A DNA stretch of 64,000 nt from assembly GCA_027460525.1 (NCBI GenBank), contig JAPZAS010000036.1, positions 1 to 64,000 of the forward strand, read 5' to 3'. This DNA is from Candidatus Methanoperedens sp. GTDB lineage: Archaea; Halobacteriota; Methanosarcinia; Methanosarcinales; Methanoperedenaceae. A program made the translations under genes and the position numbers. The first letter of the stretch is position 1. Every line of letters begins with the position of its first letter. Positions 24,523-33,115 of this stretch are shown one piece after another. The notes below the pieces were generated by a model. That model was not told the origin of the DNA, ran no database searches, and saw only the letters and a program-made list of their open reading frames with translations.

Positions 24523-25187
24523 GCCTTGAGCATGCTGACGCTGATATACGCTACCTCCTCGACAGAGGCTATCCTCCCGGAGGTGCGGTGGCTTTTGTAT
24601 GCAACCACTATCGCCTGAACGATGAGGCAAGGTTTCTTCTTTCACGGGCTGTTATCTCAAGGTCTGTTGCAGAGAAAAGAAGGGGGAAATTTCTGCCATG
24701 CGGTGCAATAAAAGGAAATAAGATCTTGATTGATGGATACAACATCGTAATCGGGATGGAAAGCGTTCTCAATAAAGAGGCTTTTCTGTGCGATGATGAT
24801 GTTATCAGGGATATTAAGGGTATTTTCAGGAATTTTAAGGCTTCTGAAAACACCCAGGAAGCGGTTGAGCTTATACTGCAGTTTTTGAAGGAAAATAATC
24901 CGGATTATGTCTCGTTTATTCTGGATTCCCAGATCAGCAAGAGCGGTTTGTTTGCAAAGATGCTGAAGGAGAGAATCCAAGATTTTGGATTGATAGGAGA
25001 GGCAAAGACCTCAAAGCATGTGGATTATGATTTGAAACGTTCTAAAGATATTGTCGCATCAAGCGATGGGGTGATAATCGATGCCGCAGAAAAGGTGGTA
25101 AATTTTCTCTCCTGCCTTGTATCAGGATACCCGCATCTCGGGGCAAGTGTTGCCAGGATAAGCGATTTTTCAGGGCAAATATCATGA
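24519..25187 (+). CDS. DUF434/DUF5616 protein with nuclease-like (NYN/PIN) aspartate pattern
   Basis: A 222-residue protein with an N-terminal DUF434 domain (residues 1-60; HADADIRYLLDRGYPPGGAVAFVCNHY). The C-terminal domain begins KILIDGYNIVIGMESVL, a pattern typical of NYN/PIN-like ribonucleases (D72-G-Y-N). Further acidic residues suit a metal site: D136 in FILDSQ, D169/D171 in VDYDLKRS, and D183/D188 in ASSDGVIIDAA. It overlaps pelA by 4 bp (ATGA), so it is made together with Pelota. An endonuclease acting on mRNAs of stalled ribosomes is my inference; no activity is known to me. Confidence 0.8.
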   Translation: MSLEHADADIRYLLDRGYPPGGAVAFVCNHYRLNDEARFLLSRAVISRSVAEKRRGKFLPCGAIKGNKILIDGYNIVIGMESVLNKEAFLCDDDVIRDIKGIFRNFKASENTQEAVELILQFLKENNPDYVSFILDSQISKSGLFAKMLKERIQDFGLIGEAKTSKHVDYDLKRSKDIVASSDGVIIDAAEKVVNFLSCLVSGYPHLGASVARISDFSGQIS

Positions 25188-26053
25188 AAAAAATCGGAAT
25201 TGCAGTAACTGACCCGCATGACTGGACTGGTGTTGCTCTCTGTAATGCCGTTAAGCATTACGGCATGAATCCAGTGAAATTCAGCTTCAGTGAAGCGACC
25301 TCGAATATCTCATCAGGCTTCATATACGCAGGCAAAAGCGATTTAACAACACTCGATGCAGTCGTCGTTCGCGACCTCGGACCTGCCACAAATAGCGATG
25401 CTGCTTTCAGATTCGATATCATATGCCATCTCAAAGAGCTTGGAATCCCGGTTATCAACTCGCCTGAAGCAATAGCAAAAGCTGCGAACAAGTACGTCTC
25501 AAGCTTTTTGTTCCAGAGAAATGGCATCCCGACGCCGAAAACTGTGGTTACAAACAACATGCGTGAGGCTATCGGTGCGCTCTCTTCCTTTACCTGCGCT
25601 GTGGTGAAGCCTGTTTTCGGCTATAAAGGCATAGATGTGGAACGGGTAGAGGATAACGATAATGGTAGGCGAAGGCTTAAAGCTCTGCTTGAAAAAAACG
25701 CTTTTCTCTACATGCAGGAATTCATACCCAATCCGGGCAGGGACATCAGGGTATTTGTGGTGGATAACAGGGTTGTGGGTTCGATATACAGGGTTGCACC
25801 AGCCGGAGGATGGATAAATAACCTGAGCCAGGGAGGCAGTGCGAAGCCCTGCATATTGACCGATGAGCAGAAAAGATTGGGCTTAAAAGCCACAAAAGTA
25901 ATAGGCACGGTTTATGCAGGCGTGGATATTATAGAGGGGGATAAGGATTATGTTATTGAGATCAATGGAACGCCTTCCGGGAAAGGTATATTCGAGGCTT
26001 GCGGAGTGGATGTGACGATGAAGATTGCGGAGTATTTATACCACTTGATATAA
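25184..26053 (+). CDS. mptN: ATP-grasp ligase, MptN-like tetrahydromethanopterin:alpha-L-glutamate ligase
   Basis: A 289-residue RimK-superfamily ATP-grasp enzyme. NKYVSSFLFQRNGIPTPKTVV precedes the ATP lid (AVVKPVFGYKGIDVERV), then FLYMQEFIPNPGRDIRVFVV, and the metal-binding VDIIEGDKDYVIEINGTPSG. It most resembles MptN, which adds glutamate to tetrahydromethanopterin to give tetrahydrosarcinapterin in Methanosarcinales. CofF or RimK-type specificity cannot be excluded. It overlaps the DUF434 gene by 4 bp, which looks like operon packing rather than shared function. Confidence 0.8.
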   Translation: MKKIGIAVTDPHDWTGVALCNAVKHYGMNPVKFSFSEATSNISSGFIYAGKSDLTTLDAVVVRDLGPATNSDAAFRFDIICHLKELGIPVINSPEAIAKAANKYVSSFLFQRNGIPTPKTVVTNNMREAIGALSSFTCAVVKPVFGYKGIDVERVEDNDNGRRRLKALLEKNAFLYMQEFIPNPGRDIRVFVVDNRVVGSIYRVAPAGGWINNLSQGGSAKPCILTDEQKRLGLKATKVIGTVYAGVDIIEGDKDYVIEINGTPSGKGIFEACGVDVTMKIAEYLYHLI

Positions 26054-26085
26054 TTAATGATAGTACATAAAAGGAGGACAAAACA

Positions 26086-26691
26086 ATGGTAACACCAAAG
26101 TTGCTTTATGTATCTGAACAAACACCACAGGGTCCGCATACGCTGGATATTTACTCCCGCCTGCTTGATGACCAGAAAATATTCCTCACAGGTGATATCA
26201 ATGAGGATACGGCAGAAAGCATCATCGCACAGCTTCTTTATTTAGAGGCGAAAGAATTCGAAGGCGATCTCCACTTTTACATAAACAGTCCTGGAGGAGT
26301 GATTGCTGCAGGTCTTGCCATCTACGATACCATGCAGTGCATCAAATGCAGTATCGAAACCATCTGTATTGGACAGGCAGCCTCGATGGCTGCGATTTTG
26401 CTGGCAGCGGGAGCCGAGGGGAAAAGGGTGGCGTTTCCCAATGCACGAATGATGATACACCAGCCCCTTGGCGGCGCACAGGGACAGGCATCGGATATAG
26501 AAATTCAGGCGAAAGAGATGAACAGAATCAAGAAACGTCTGGATGAAATCCTGGTTTATCACACAGGGCAGCCCATGAAGGTCATAGAGAGAGATACTGA
26601 CAGGGACTTCTTCTTTACAGCAGAAGAGGCAGTGGAGTATAGGCTGATTGATAGAATAGTGAGAGCTGGTGAGGGAGTGGCGAAGAAATGA
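26086..26691 (+). CDS. clpP: ClpP-family ATP-dependent serine protease subunit
   Basis: A 201-residue cytoplasmic ClpP peptidase. The catalytic triad is S100 ([15 protein letters not shown]), H125 ([11 protein letters not shown]) and D174 ([12 protein letters not shown]), with the same spacing as E. coli ClpP (97, 122, 171). YINSPGGVI is the substrate-strand loop. Archaea usually rely on the proteasome, and no ClpX/ClpA partner is nearby, so it was probably acquired from bacteria. It sits 85 bp upstream of rqcH. In bacteria RqcH-made Ala tails are degraded by ClpXP, so the adjacency may be functional. Confidence 0.93.
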   Translation: MVTPKLLYVSEQTPQGPHTLDIYSRLLDDQKIFLTGDINEDTAESIIAQLLYLEAKEFEGDLHFYINSPGGVIAAGLAIYDTMQCIKCSIETICIGQAASMAAILLAAGAEGKRVAFPNARMMIHQPLGGAQGQASDIEIQAKEMNRIKKRLDEILVYHTGQPMKVIERDTDRDFFFTAEEAVEYRLIDRIVRAGEGVAKK

Positions 26692-26776
26692 AATCCCAAG
26701 TTCAAGGGATTTTTGCAATTCGATGAATCCCACTGCAACCCGTTAACTTAAGTTAATTCAGGTAGCAATAGCCTTA

Positions 26777-28738
26777 ATGAAACAGGAAATGTCAAGCGTG
26801 GACGTGGCAGCAATAATCAGGGAGCTGCGTCCCCGCCTTCTCGATGCTAAAATCGAAAAGATATACCAGCATTCTCAGGATGAAATGAGAATTGGATTGC
26901 ATATTTTCAAGGAAGGAAGGGCAAATCTTGTAATCGAAGCCGGAAGGCGCCTGCACCTCACAAAACATCCTGAGACTGCGCAAAAGTTCCCTCAATCTTT
27001 TCCCATGCTGCTTCGAAAGCACCTGAGCGGAGGAAGGATAGCCGATATTTCGCAGTATGATTTTGACCGCATAATCGAACTCCAAATCCAGCGCGGCGAG
27101 GATAGGACAATACTGCTGATCGAGCTTTTTTCACGAGGCAATATCATTTTGTTGGACTCTGAAAAACGGATAATACTGCCGCTAAAATCCATCAGCTTCA
27201 GGGACAGGAAGGTGATACGGGGAGAGGTCTATGAGCTTCCGCAGGCGCAGCTAAGCCCTGTCACAGCTACGCTGGATAATTTAAAAGAGATGTTCTCTCG
27301 ATCAGACTCTGATATCGTCAGGACTCTGGCGACACGCATGAACATGGGAGGGCAGTATGCTGAAGAACTCTGCCTCCGCGCCGGGGTTGAAAAGAATACG
27401 CTTGCGCGGCAGCTGGGCGATGTTGCATCTCTCCTGAGCGCTCTTTCGGATGTTTTCAAGCCTCTTGCCGCAGACCTGAAACCTAATATTGTACTGAAAG
27501 AGGGAAAGCCGATAGACGTACTCCCCTTTCCGCTGTCCCAGTACGAAAAAAACGAGAAGAAATATTTTGGCACTTTTAATGAGGCGCTGGATGAATATTT
27601 CAGCACGGGAGCCGAGAAAAAGGGTGCGGAGGTAAAAGAGGGAAAAGAGATAAAACCGGAAAAGCTCGGGGTGTATGAGTACCGGCTGCAGAAACAGATG
27701 CAGGCACTGGCGAAGTTCAGGGATGAGGAAAGAAATCTGGTGCATAAGGGCGAACTGATATACGGGAATTATCAGACCATCGATGGAATCCTGAACGCCA
27801 TCAGGACTGCAAGGGATAAGGGATATTCATGGGACGATATCAAGAGCATCCTTAAAAAATCTGATATGCCTGAAGCCGGGGCGATCAAATCCATCAATCC
27901 AGACAAAGGGACTGTTAACGTAACTCTTGATAATGAAGAAGTTGAACTTGATATCAAACTCTCAGTGACGCAAAATTCCCAGGTCTATTACGATAGATCA
28001 AAAAAACTATCCTCAAAGATAAAAGGGGCGCTTCTGGCAATCGAGGCTACAAAAAACTTAACAGGAAAAGAAGAGGCTCCGAAGACCCGGCTGAAACTCC
28101 CTGTGCACAAACAGAAATGGTTCGAGCAGTTCAGGTGGTTTTTCTCCTCTGACGGGTTCCTTGTGATAGGCGGAAGGGATGCAGAGAGCAACGAAAATGT
28201 CGTGAAGAAATATCTTGAGAAGCGGGATATCTTCTTCCACGCCCATGTCTCTGGTTCGCCTGCCGTGGTCATCAAAACGGAAGGAAAAGAGGTTCCAGAA
28301 ACCACGCTCACGGAAGCGGCGCAGTTTACGGTATCGTATTCGGGCATCTGGAAATCAGGACAGGTGAGCGGGGACTGCTACTGGGTATTACCCGAGCAGG
28401 TCTCAAAGACGCCGGAATCAGGAGAGTATGTGGCAAAAGGGGCTTTTGTGATCCGGGGCAAGCGCAACTATTACAAGGATGTCATGCTGGGCGCTGCTCT
28501 TGGCATTATGCTTAACGAGGGGAAACGACTGATAGGAGGACCTGTGAGCGCAATCCGAAACAGGGCGCAGTTTGTTATCGAGGTAGAGCCTGGGGAGTTT
28601 AACCAGAACGACCTTTCAAAGAAGATTTACAGGGTGCTTGGCGATAAATTCGAGGATAAAAAATTTATTAAGACTATTGCCTCGCCAGACAGGATTGCAA
28701 TGTTTTTGCCGCCGGGCGGGTCGAGGGTGAAGGAATAA
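26777..28738 (+). CDS. rqcH: RqcH/NFACT ribosome-associated quality-control factor
   Basis: A 653-residue NFACT protein of the RqcH/Rqc2/NEMF family, which binds 50S subunits carrying stalled peptidyl-tRNA and adds C-terminal tails. The NFACT-N domain is at the start (VDVAAIIRELRPRLLDAKIEKIYQ), with the D97-R98 pair in QYDFDRIIEL as in bacterial RqcH. HhH and coiled-coil regions follow (about 180-480). The NFACT-R domain is near 500-600 (KWFEQFRWFFSSDGFLVIGGRDAESNE, DIFFHAHVSGSPAVVIK). Start may instead be the ATG at 26789. It lies close to Pelota and directly after ClpP, marking a rescue locus. Confidence 0.94.
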   Translation: MKQEMSSVDVAAIIRELRPRLLDAKIEKIYQHSQDEMRIGLHIFKEGRANLVIEAGRRLHLTKHPETAQKFPQSFPMLLRKHLSGGRIADISQYDFDRIIELQIQRGEDRTILLIELFSRGNIILLDSEKRIILPLKSISFRDRKVIRGEVYELPQAQLSPVTATLDNLKEMFSRSDSDIVRTLATRMNMGGQYAEELCLRAGVEKNTLARQLGDVASLLSALSDVFKPLAADLKPNIVLKEGKPIDVLPFPLSQYEKNEKKYFGTFNEALDEYFSTGAEKKGAEVKEGKEIKPEKLGVYEYRLQKQMQALAKFRDEERNLVHKGELIYGNYQTIDGILNAIRTARDKGYSWDDIKSILKKSDMPEAGAIKSINPDKGTVNVTLDNEEVELDIKLSVTQNSQVYYDRSKKLSSKIKGALLAIEATKNLTGKEEAPKTRLKLPVHKQKWFEQFRWFFSSDGFLVIGGRDAESNENVVKKYLEKRDIFFHAHVSGSPAVVIKTEGKEVPETTLTEAAQFTVSYSGIWKSGQVSGDCYWVLPEQVSKTPESGEYVAKGAFVIRGKRNYYKDVMLGAALGIMLNEGKRLIGGPVSAIRNRAQFVIEVEPGEFNQNDLSKKIYRVLGDKFEDKKFIKTIASPDRIAMFLPPGGSRVKE

Positions 28739-28748
28739 TGAGTATACA

Positions 28749-28774
28749 CTTTGCGTTCTTTGCGCCCTTTGCGA
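28749..28774 (+). repeat. 'ctttgcgttctttgcg' interspersed repeat, copy 1
   Basis: The intergenic stretch contains ctttgcgttctttgcgcc followed by ctttgcga, a run of near-heptameric ctttgcg units. The first 18 bases recur exactly at 29573-29590. Variants of this phrase are scattered in the intergenic DNA of many archaea and bacteria; what spreads them is not known to me. Confidence 0.6.
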
Positions 28775-28904
28775 TGGATTCGCCAAGCAGCGACTGATGC
28801 GGACTCGTACGAACTGGTCGAGTTCGTTGTTTTTTGTTAAGTTTTGGGGCACTGGTGATTGGTCGGTTTAAGAGAGCACCAAAACCAGTTTTAATAAACT
28901 AAAA

Positions 28905-29081
28905 TCATGCCGGAACTGCCTTCGACTTTTTACTTTTAGCACCCGCCGCACTTTTATCGCCGGCATATTTTATCTCAACTACGTGACCTTTTATAAGAGG
29001 ACCCCACTTTTTATCAATCTCTGGATCGCTCTCTATTTCCTTTATAAGGTCTTCCTCATCTTTGGCTGTGAATTTTCTCAT
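28905..29081 (-). CDS. Probable antitoxin partner of the BrnT-like gene
   Basis: A 58-residue protein beginning RKFTAKDEEDLIKEIESDPE and ending in a Lys/Ala-rich tail (DKSAAGAKSKKSKAVPA). The acidic helical N-terminus and position, 4 bp after the BrnT-like gene, suggest a toxin-antitoxin partner, with the toxin first as in brnT-brnA. No DNA-binding fold is clear in so short a chain. The ATG at 29081 follows a sensible gap; an extension to 29135 would overlap the toxin gene. Confidence 0.55.
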   Translation of the reverse strand: MRKFTAKDEEDLIKEIESDPEIDKKWGPLIKGHVVEIKYAGDKSAAGAKSKKSKAVPA

Positions 29082-29085
29082 TGTA

Positions 29086-29373
29086 TTACCTTTTAACCAT
29101 TTCCCTATATAACCTTTTGCGACTCTCTGGGGCATCGTATGCTGTAATTAAAAGCATCTCATCTCCTCCCACCGGTTCTAAGACTAACACCAGAATCCGC
29201 CCATACGATTCTCCCAACACTAAATATCTTAAAACTCCTTTTACTATCCTCCTTTGGATGGTAAAATATCCTGCTAAAACTTTATGAACTTCGGATAGGT
29301 CAATTCTATGCTTTGCTATATGCCATATAGTGTCTTCATCATATACTAACTTAATTTTTTTCCAATCAACCAT
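29086..29373 (-). CDS. BrnT-like ribonuclease toxin candidate
   Basis: A 95-residue protein. Its layout matches the BrnT/RelE-like toxin fold: an N-terminal strand with HIAKHRIDLSEVHKVLAGYF (as in the NxxKHGVxFEEA helix of BrnT), then RRIVKGVLRYLVLGESYGRILVLVLEP, and a C-terminal LLITAYDAPESRKRLYREMVKR with basic residues typical of the mRNA-binding face. The call is by pattern only; similarity to BrnT is distant, and DUF4258 would be an equally fair name. Toxin precedes antitoxin. It lies between two copies of the ctttgcg repeat. Confidence 0.6.
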   Translation of the reverse strand: MVDWKKIKLVYDEDTIWHIAKHRIDLSEVHKVLAGYFTIQRRIVKGVLRYLVLGESYGRILVLVLEPVGGDEMLLITAYDAPESRKRLYREMVKR

Positions 29374-29480
29374 CAAACAGAGGATGATATTCAGCCCTTT
29401 AATACTTTCTAATTGCCTTTTTACTGCGCCCTATAGTTTTAATGTCTATGCTGACCCTGCTCTCCTCCAATATAATCTCA

Positions 29481-29541
29481 ACCGCGCGCCGGCGGGGCGG
29501 GCGGTGCGGCTGGGGGCTACATGGGTTTGCGGAGGCGCCGC
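29481..29541 (-). repeat. GC-rich block, possible diverged third copy of the 7.6/8.4-kb repeat
   Basis: An unusually GC-rich 60-bp stretch (cgcgcgccggcggggcgggc onwards) in otherwise AT-rich intergenic DNA. Read on the minus strand it shares gcgcctcc, caaac, agccgcac and a cggcgc end with the exact repeat at 7606-7635 and 8455-8484, in the same order. Like them, it borders a toxin-antitoxin pair. The match is patchy, so the relationship is tentative. Confidence 0.3.
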
Positions 29542-29572
29542 AGATTTATAATTTTTGTAATATACTTATAAG

Positions 29573-29592
29573 CTTTGCGTTCTTTGCGCCTT
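29573..29592 (+). repeat. 'ctttgcgttctttgcg' interspersed repeat, copy 2
   Basis: Positions 29573-29590 repeat exactly the 18 bases at 28749-28766, in the same orientation, and run into cttcggtggg beside the 3' end of the PAPS-reductase-like gene. The two copies bracket the BrnT-like toxin-antitoxin pair about 0.8 kb apart. Confidence 0.6.
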
Positions 29593-29605
29593 CGGTGGGT
29601 GACAA

Positions 29606-31483
29606 CTACCCGAACTTCACCACAGGGCATGCCCATGTGCATTTCCCGCAGCGGGTGCATTTCCCGTTGAGCCTTGCTGTTCCATTGACGCTGATCGCCC
29701 GCACCTCGCACTGTCCCACGCACACACCGCATCCCGTGCATGCCAGCGCTCGCCTTATTGTCTTTTCCGCAAGCCCGATTAATTCCCTTGTCTTTTCTGC
29801 GTCGCTGCCTCTTGCAACCACCGTCCCGCTGGCATAAACATGGACATTATCCTCTCCGCGTTGAGTAAGTATAACGCCGTCAATCGAGTTTGTATCTCCG
29901 ATTACACCGAGCAGCCCCGTCTCTTCTATCAGAGGGAGATTTAACGGCATTCCGAAACTGCCTTCTGCTGTAACCCCGCCTGCCCTGCAGGGTCGGTATC
30001 CAACCACCACGGTAAATTTAACTGGCTTTTTCTCATGCTTCCGGACAAGGTTTATGCCCTTTTTCTCAGCCATCATTCTAATCGATTTTGGAAGAACCTG
30101 CCAGCGCCAGAAGCCGTATGTCACCCACTCCTGCGGCAGCCCGTTGTGCAAAGCATGTTCTTTGAGGTATTTTTCAAGCTTTTCATACAATTCGGGATGT
30201 ATTTCACCCAGCCGAGAAAAATCAGCCATGCTTGCCGAGGGACACAGCCAGCATCCTATCCTGTCGAATCCCTCTTCGTACAGAGGATTGTATTTTGCCT
30301 TTTTCCAGAAAAGGTACAGCCATACATGCAGTGCTGTCCAGTTTTGAATAGGCGTGGCAGCTATCTGATTCCCTACCCAGGGATTCTTCCAGATATGTTC
30401 GCTGTTAGCCCTTATTTCGCTTTCGTATTTTCGCTGGCCTATGAATGTCAGGCAGCCGTTTTCATAGTTTTCCTCTATGATCTGCGTTATAGCCCCGAGC
30501 TTGCACACCTTGCAGCACCATCTGGCTTCAACTGTGGGAGGTCCGAAATTATCTATTGCCTGCCAGAAAGACTCGCCTGAGGAGCGCAGCTTCAAAGGCA
30601 AAGAAAGCTCCTCTGCTATCTGTCTTACATTATCAACAGTCTCCCTGAATTCAAGACCGGTGTCGGCAAAAAGGATATCGAACTCCGGCACGGCATCGCG
30701 CACAAGAAGCACTGTTGCAAGGCTGTCTTTCCCGCCTGAGTACGAGACTGTAACAGGTCTGTTGGTGGTTTCTGCCACGTTTTTTATGAAGCTGTGTGCT
30801 TTTTCCTCCATTTTTTTCAGTATATGTATATTCGCCTGCACAGCATCGTCCCATGTCCTTTTTTGTTCCGGATATGATTGCCCTATAGCTTGCGGTTTGC
30901 CGTTCCAGCGCGTTTTTACAGCCATGCCCTTCTCATGCGTGAGCATCCTCTCTGCGCTCATCCTGGCTCTTCCAGTAGCGATAACCTCTTTTTGCGGCGT
31001 CAGTACAATGACCTCGTCATCCTCCATGATGCCGGCATCCGCATCGTTCACGCCCGGCGCAAGCACCGAAGCCCCTTTTATGATAAAATCTACCGCACCC
31101 CTGTCCACAATTATCCATTTCTTCCCGCTGGCAAGAAGCCTTGCCCCGTCAAGCCTTGGGATGAATACCCATTCCATCTTTTCAAGTTCAAAGCGCAGCG
31201 AACCCATCACTGCGCCGTCAAAAATCACCTCATCCATCCTGTCCTCGTAGGGCGCCTTGTTCAGCACCACGAGCCTGCTCATTGGTATGAGTTGTACCCC
31301 GAACTGTTTTTCTGTCGTCCTGTTAATAAGGTCAATATCGTATTGGAAAGCGGGTCTCACATCACCAGGAGGGGTTATATCGATTTTTTTGGTGGCAGCT
31401 GTGCAGGCGCAGGTTTTCCCGAGTACTGGCAGGTTGCAGGAAGGGCACCAGTGCAGGAGGAGTTCGCCGAGGTAATGGGTCAC
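29606..31483 (-). CDS. Multidomain PAPS reductase-like/ferredoxin protein
   Basis: A 625-residue protein combining several parts. At the N-terminus is a zinc-ribbon-like segment (WCPSCNLPVLGKTCAC). A PUA-like region with ADAGIMEDDEVIVL follows near 130-180. A PP-loop adenylyl-sulfate/PAPS-reductase domain comes next (TVSYSGGKDSLATVLLV, near 255) with WCCKVCK and RIGCWLCPS cysteine pairs. At the end is a two-cluster ferredoxin domain (CTGCGVCVGQCEVRA, CTRCGKCTWACP). It probably works in sulfur assimilation or thiolation, with electrons supplied internally. The start is GTG at 31483, two bases after the ilvC stop, so the pair form an operon. Confidence 0.85.
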   Translation of the reverse strand: MTHYLGELLLHWCPSCNLPVLGKTCACTAATKKIDITPPGDVRPAFQYDIDLINRTTEKQFGVQLIPMSRLVVLNKAPYEDRMDEVIFDGAVMGSLRFELEKMEWVFIPRLDGARLLASGKKWIIVDRGAVDFIIKGASVLAPGVNDADAGIMEDDEVIVLTPQKEVIATGRARMSAERMLTHEKGMAVKTRWNGKPQAIGQSYPEQKRTWDDAVQANIHILKKMEEKAHSFIKNVAETTNRPVTVSYSGGKDSLATVLLVRDAVPEFDILFADTGLEFRETVDNVRQIAEELSLPLKLRSSGESFWQAIDNFGPPTVEARWCCKVCKLGAITQIIEENYENGCLTFIGQRKYESEIRANSEHIWKNPWVGNQIAATPIQNWTALHVWLYLFWKKAKYNPLYEEGFDRIGCWLCPSASMADFSRLGEIHPELYEKLEKYLKEHALHNGLPQEWVTYGFWRWQVLPKSIRMMAEKKGINLVRKHEKKPVKFTVVVGYRPCRAGGVTAEGSFGMPLNLPLIEETGLLGVIGDTNSIDGVILTQRGEDNVHVYASGTVVARGSDAEKTRELIGLAEKTIRRALACTGCGVCVGQCEVRAISVNGTARLNGKCTRCGKCTWACPVVKFG

Positions 31484-31485
31484 AT

Positions 31486-32481
31486 CTAATCTTTCTTAAG
31501 CCACGGCATCATGGCGCGAAGCTCCTTCCCGACCTTCTCTATCTGGTGCTCATTCTCCTGTCTCTCAAGCGCGGACAAAACGGGTCTGTTCGTTTTTCCT
31601 TCAAGCACGAACTCACGGGCGAATTCACCGCTCTGTATCCTGCGAAGCGCTTCTTTCATTGCCTGGCGCGACTGCTCATTTATTATCTTGGGACCTACAG
31701 TTAAGCCGCCGTACTCTGCGGTATTGGATACATAATACCACATCTTGCTCAAGCCCCCCTCATGTATCAGGTCAACTATGAGCTTTAATTCGTGCAATGT
31801 TTCAAAGTACGCAATCTCTGGCTGGTATCCTGCTTCAACGAGTGTTTCAAAAGACGCCTTTATCATGCTCGTGCATCCGCCGCACAGGTCAACCTGCTCG
31901 CCAAAGAGGTCGGTCTCGGTTTCTTCCCTGAACGTGGTCTCTATCACGCCTGCGCGCGTGGCACCGATTCCTTTTGCGTAAGCCATGCCGATGTCCCATG
32001 CATGTCCTGATGCATCCTGGTATATTGCAAGAAGTGCAGGAACGCCTATGCCTTCGGTATATGCGCGCCTCACAAGGAAGCCTGGACCTTTTGGTGCGAC
32101 CATTATCACATCCACGTTCCTGGGCGGCACGATCTGGTTATAATGGATGTTAAAGCCGTGCGAGAAACACAGCGTTTTGCCTTCACTCATGTTCGGCGCA
32201 ATCTCGGTTGCATAGATAGCAGCCTGTATCTCATCGGGCACAAGCATCTGGATTAAATCTCCCTTTTTTGCTGCATCAGCCATTGTCATGACCGTAAGCC
32301 CGTCTGTCTTTGCCTGCGCCCATGACTCGCCTCCCTTCCTCACGCCCACGATGACATCCAGCCCGGAATCGTGCAGGTTCTGTGCCTGTCCCGCGCCCTG
32401 GCTGCCGTAACCTATAACAGCAATGGTCTTATCTTTCAATCCGCTTAAATCTGCATCCTTCTCATAGAATATTTTTACCAT
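31486..32481 (-). CDS. ilvC: Ketol-acid reductoisomerase
   Basis: A 331-residue class I enzyme of valine, leucine and isoleucine biosynthesis, rearranging and reducing acetolactate or acetohydroxybutyrate with NAD(P)H and magnesium. The nucleotide site is [21 protein letters not shown]. Substrate and metal residues lie in [19 protein letters not shown] and [17 protein letters not shown]. The ATG at 32481 has aaggt upstream and matches the usual [11 protein letters not shown] start; an in-frame extension to 32535 is rejected. It is divergent from ribH. Confidence 0.96.
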   Translation of the reverse strand: MVKIFYEKDADLSGLKDKTIAVIGYGSQGAGQAQNLHDSGLDVIVGVRKGGESWAQAKTDGLTVMTMADAAKKGDLIQMLVPDEIQAAIYATEIAPNMSEGKTLCFSHGFNIHYNQIVPPRNVDVIMVAPKGPGFLVRRAYTEGIGVPALLAIYQDASGHAWDIGMAYAKGIGATRAGVIETTFREETETDLFGEQVDLCGGCTSMIKASFETLVEAGYQPEIAYFETLHELKLIVDLIHEGGLSKMWYYVSNTAEYGGLTVGPKIINEQSRQAMKEALRRIQSGEFAREFVLEGKTNRPVLSALERQENEHQIEKVGKELRAMMPWLKKD

Positions 32482-32594
32482 AGTTATACCTTCTTTTCTC
32501 CTTTCATACATTAAGAGGGGATATAAATGTTTCATAAATCAAATAGTAAAATATATAGACATACCGAATGATATACCAAACTCAAGGTGCTAAA

Positions 32595-33005
32595 ATGAGT
32601 ATTAAACTAGGATTCGTGGTTTCAGAATTCAATCGTGATTTAACAATCCAGATGGAGACCCTTGGAAAGGAGCATGCTGCTTTTCTTGGAGCCTCGGTTG
32701 AGAAAATTTTATACGTCCCGGGAGTTTTTGATATGCCTCTGGCAGTAAAGAAACTCGCAGAGGATGAGAATATCGATGCAGTAGTAACAATCGGATGCGT
32801 TATACAGGGAGCAACCAAACACGATGAGATAGTAATACAGCACGCCTCACGGAAGATAGCAGACCTTGCTCTTGAATATAAAAAGCCTGTAACGCTTGGA
32901 ATCTCAGGACCCGGCATGAGCCGGCTTGATGCACACGAGCGTGTAGAATATGCAAAACGGGCGGTCGAAGCAGCCATTAAAATGGTTAAAATGTTAAAAG
33001 AATAA
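32595..33005 (+). CDS. ribH: 6,7-dimethyl-8-ribityllumazine synthase
   Basis: A 136-residue enzyme condensing the ribityl-aminouracil with dihydroxybutanone phosphate in riboflavin synthesis. Signatures are [31 protein letters not shown] (substrate site) and [18 protein letters not shown] (catalytic loop with histidine). Length suits the archaeal form. The ATG at 32595 has a ggtg ribosome-binding site six bases upstream; the earlier in-frame ATG at 32568 lacks one. Confidence 0.94.
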   Translation: MSIKLGFVVSEFNRDLTIQMETLGKEHAAFLGASVEKILYVPGVFDMPLAVKKLAEDENIDAVVTIGCVIQGATKHDEIVIQHASRKIADLALEYKKPVTLGISGPGMSRLDAHERVEYAKRAVEAAIKMVKMLKE

Positions 33006-33115
33006 GGCAGCATTAAAAGCGGCGCTATTGCAAATATTTATCGTCAGGATAAAATCAATCCAGCATAACATATAAACACAACAAAACACATAGTTAACAT
33101 AAGGGAGGATTACGT

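Noticed and set aside
30477-31250. Long antisense open frame (257 codons) inside the PAPS-reductase-like gene
   Set aside because: It lies entirely opposite a strongly conserved multidomain protein and its product is Ser/Thr/Pro-rich with no recognisable fold; a shadow frame.
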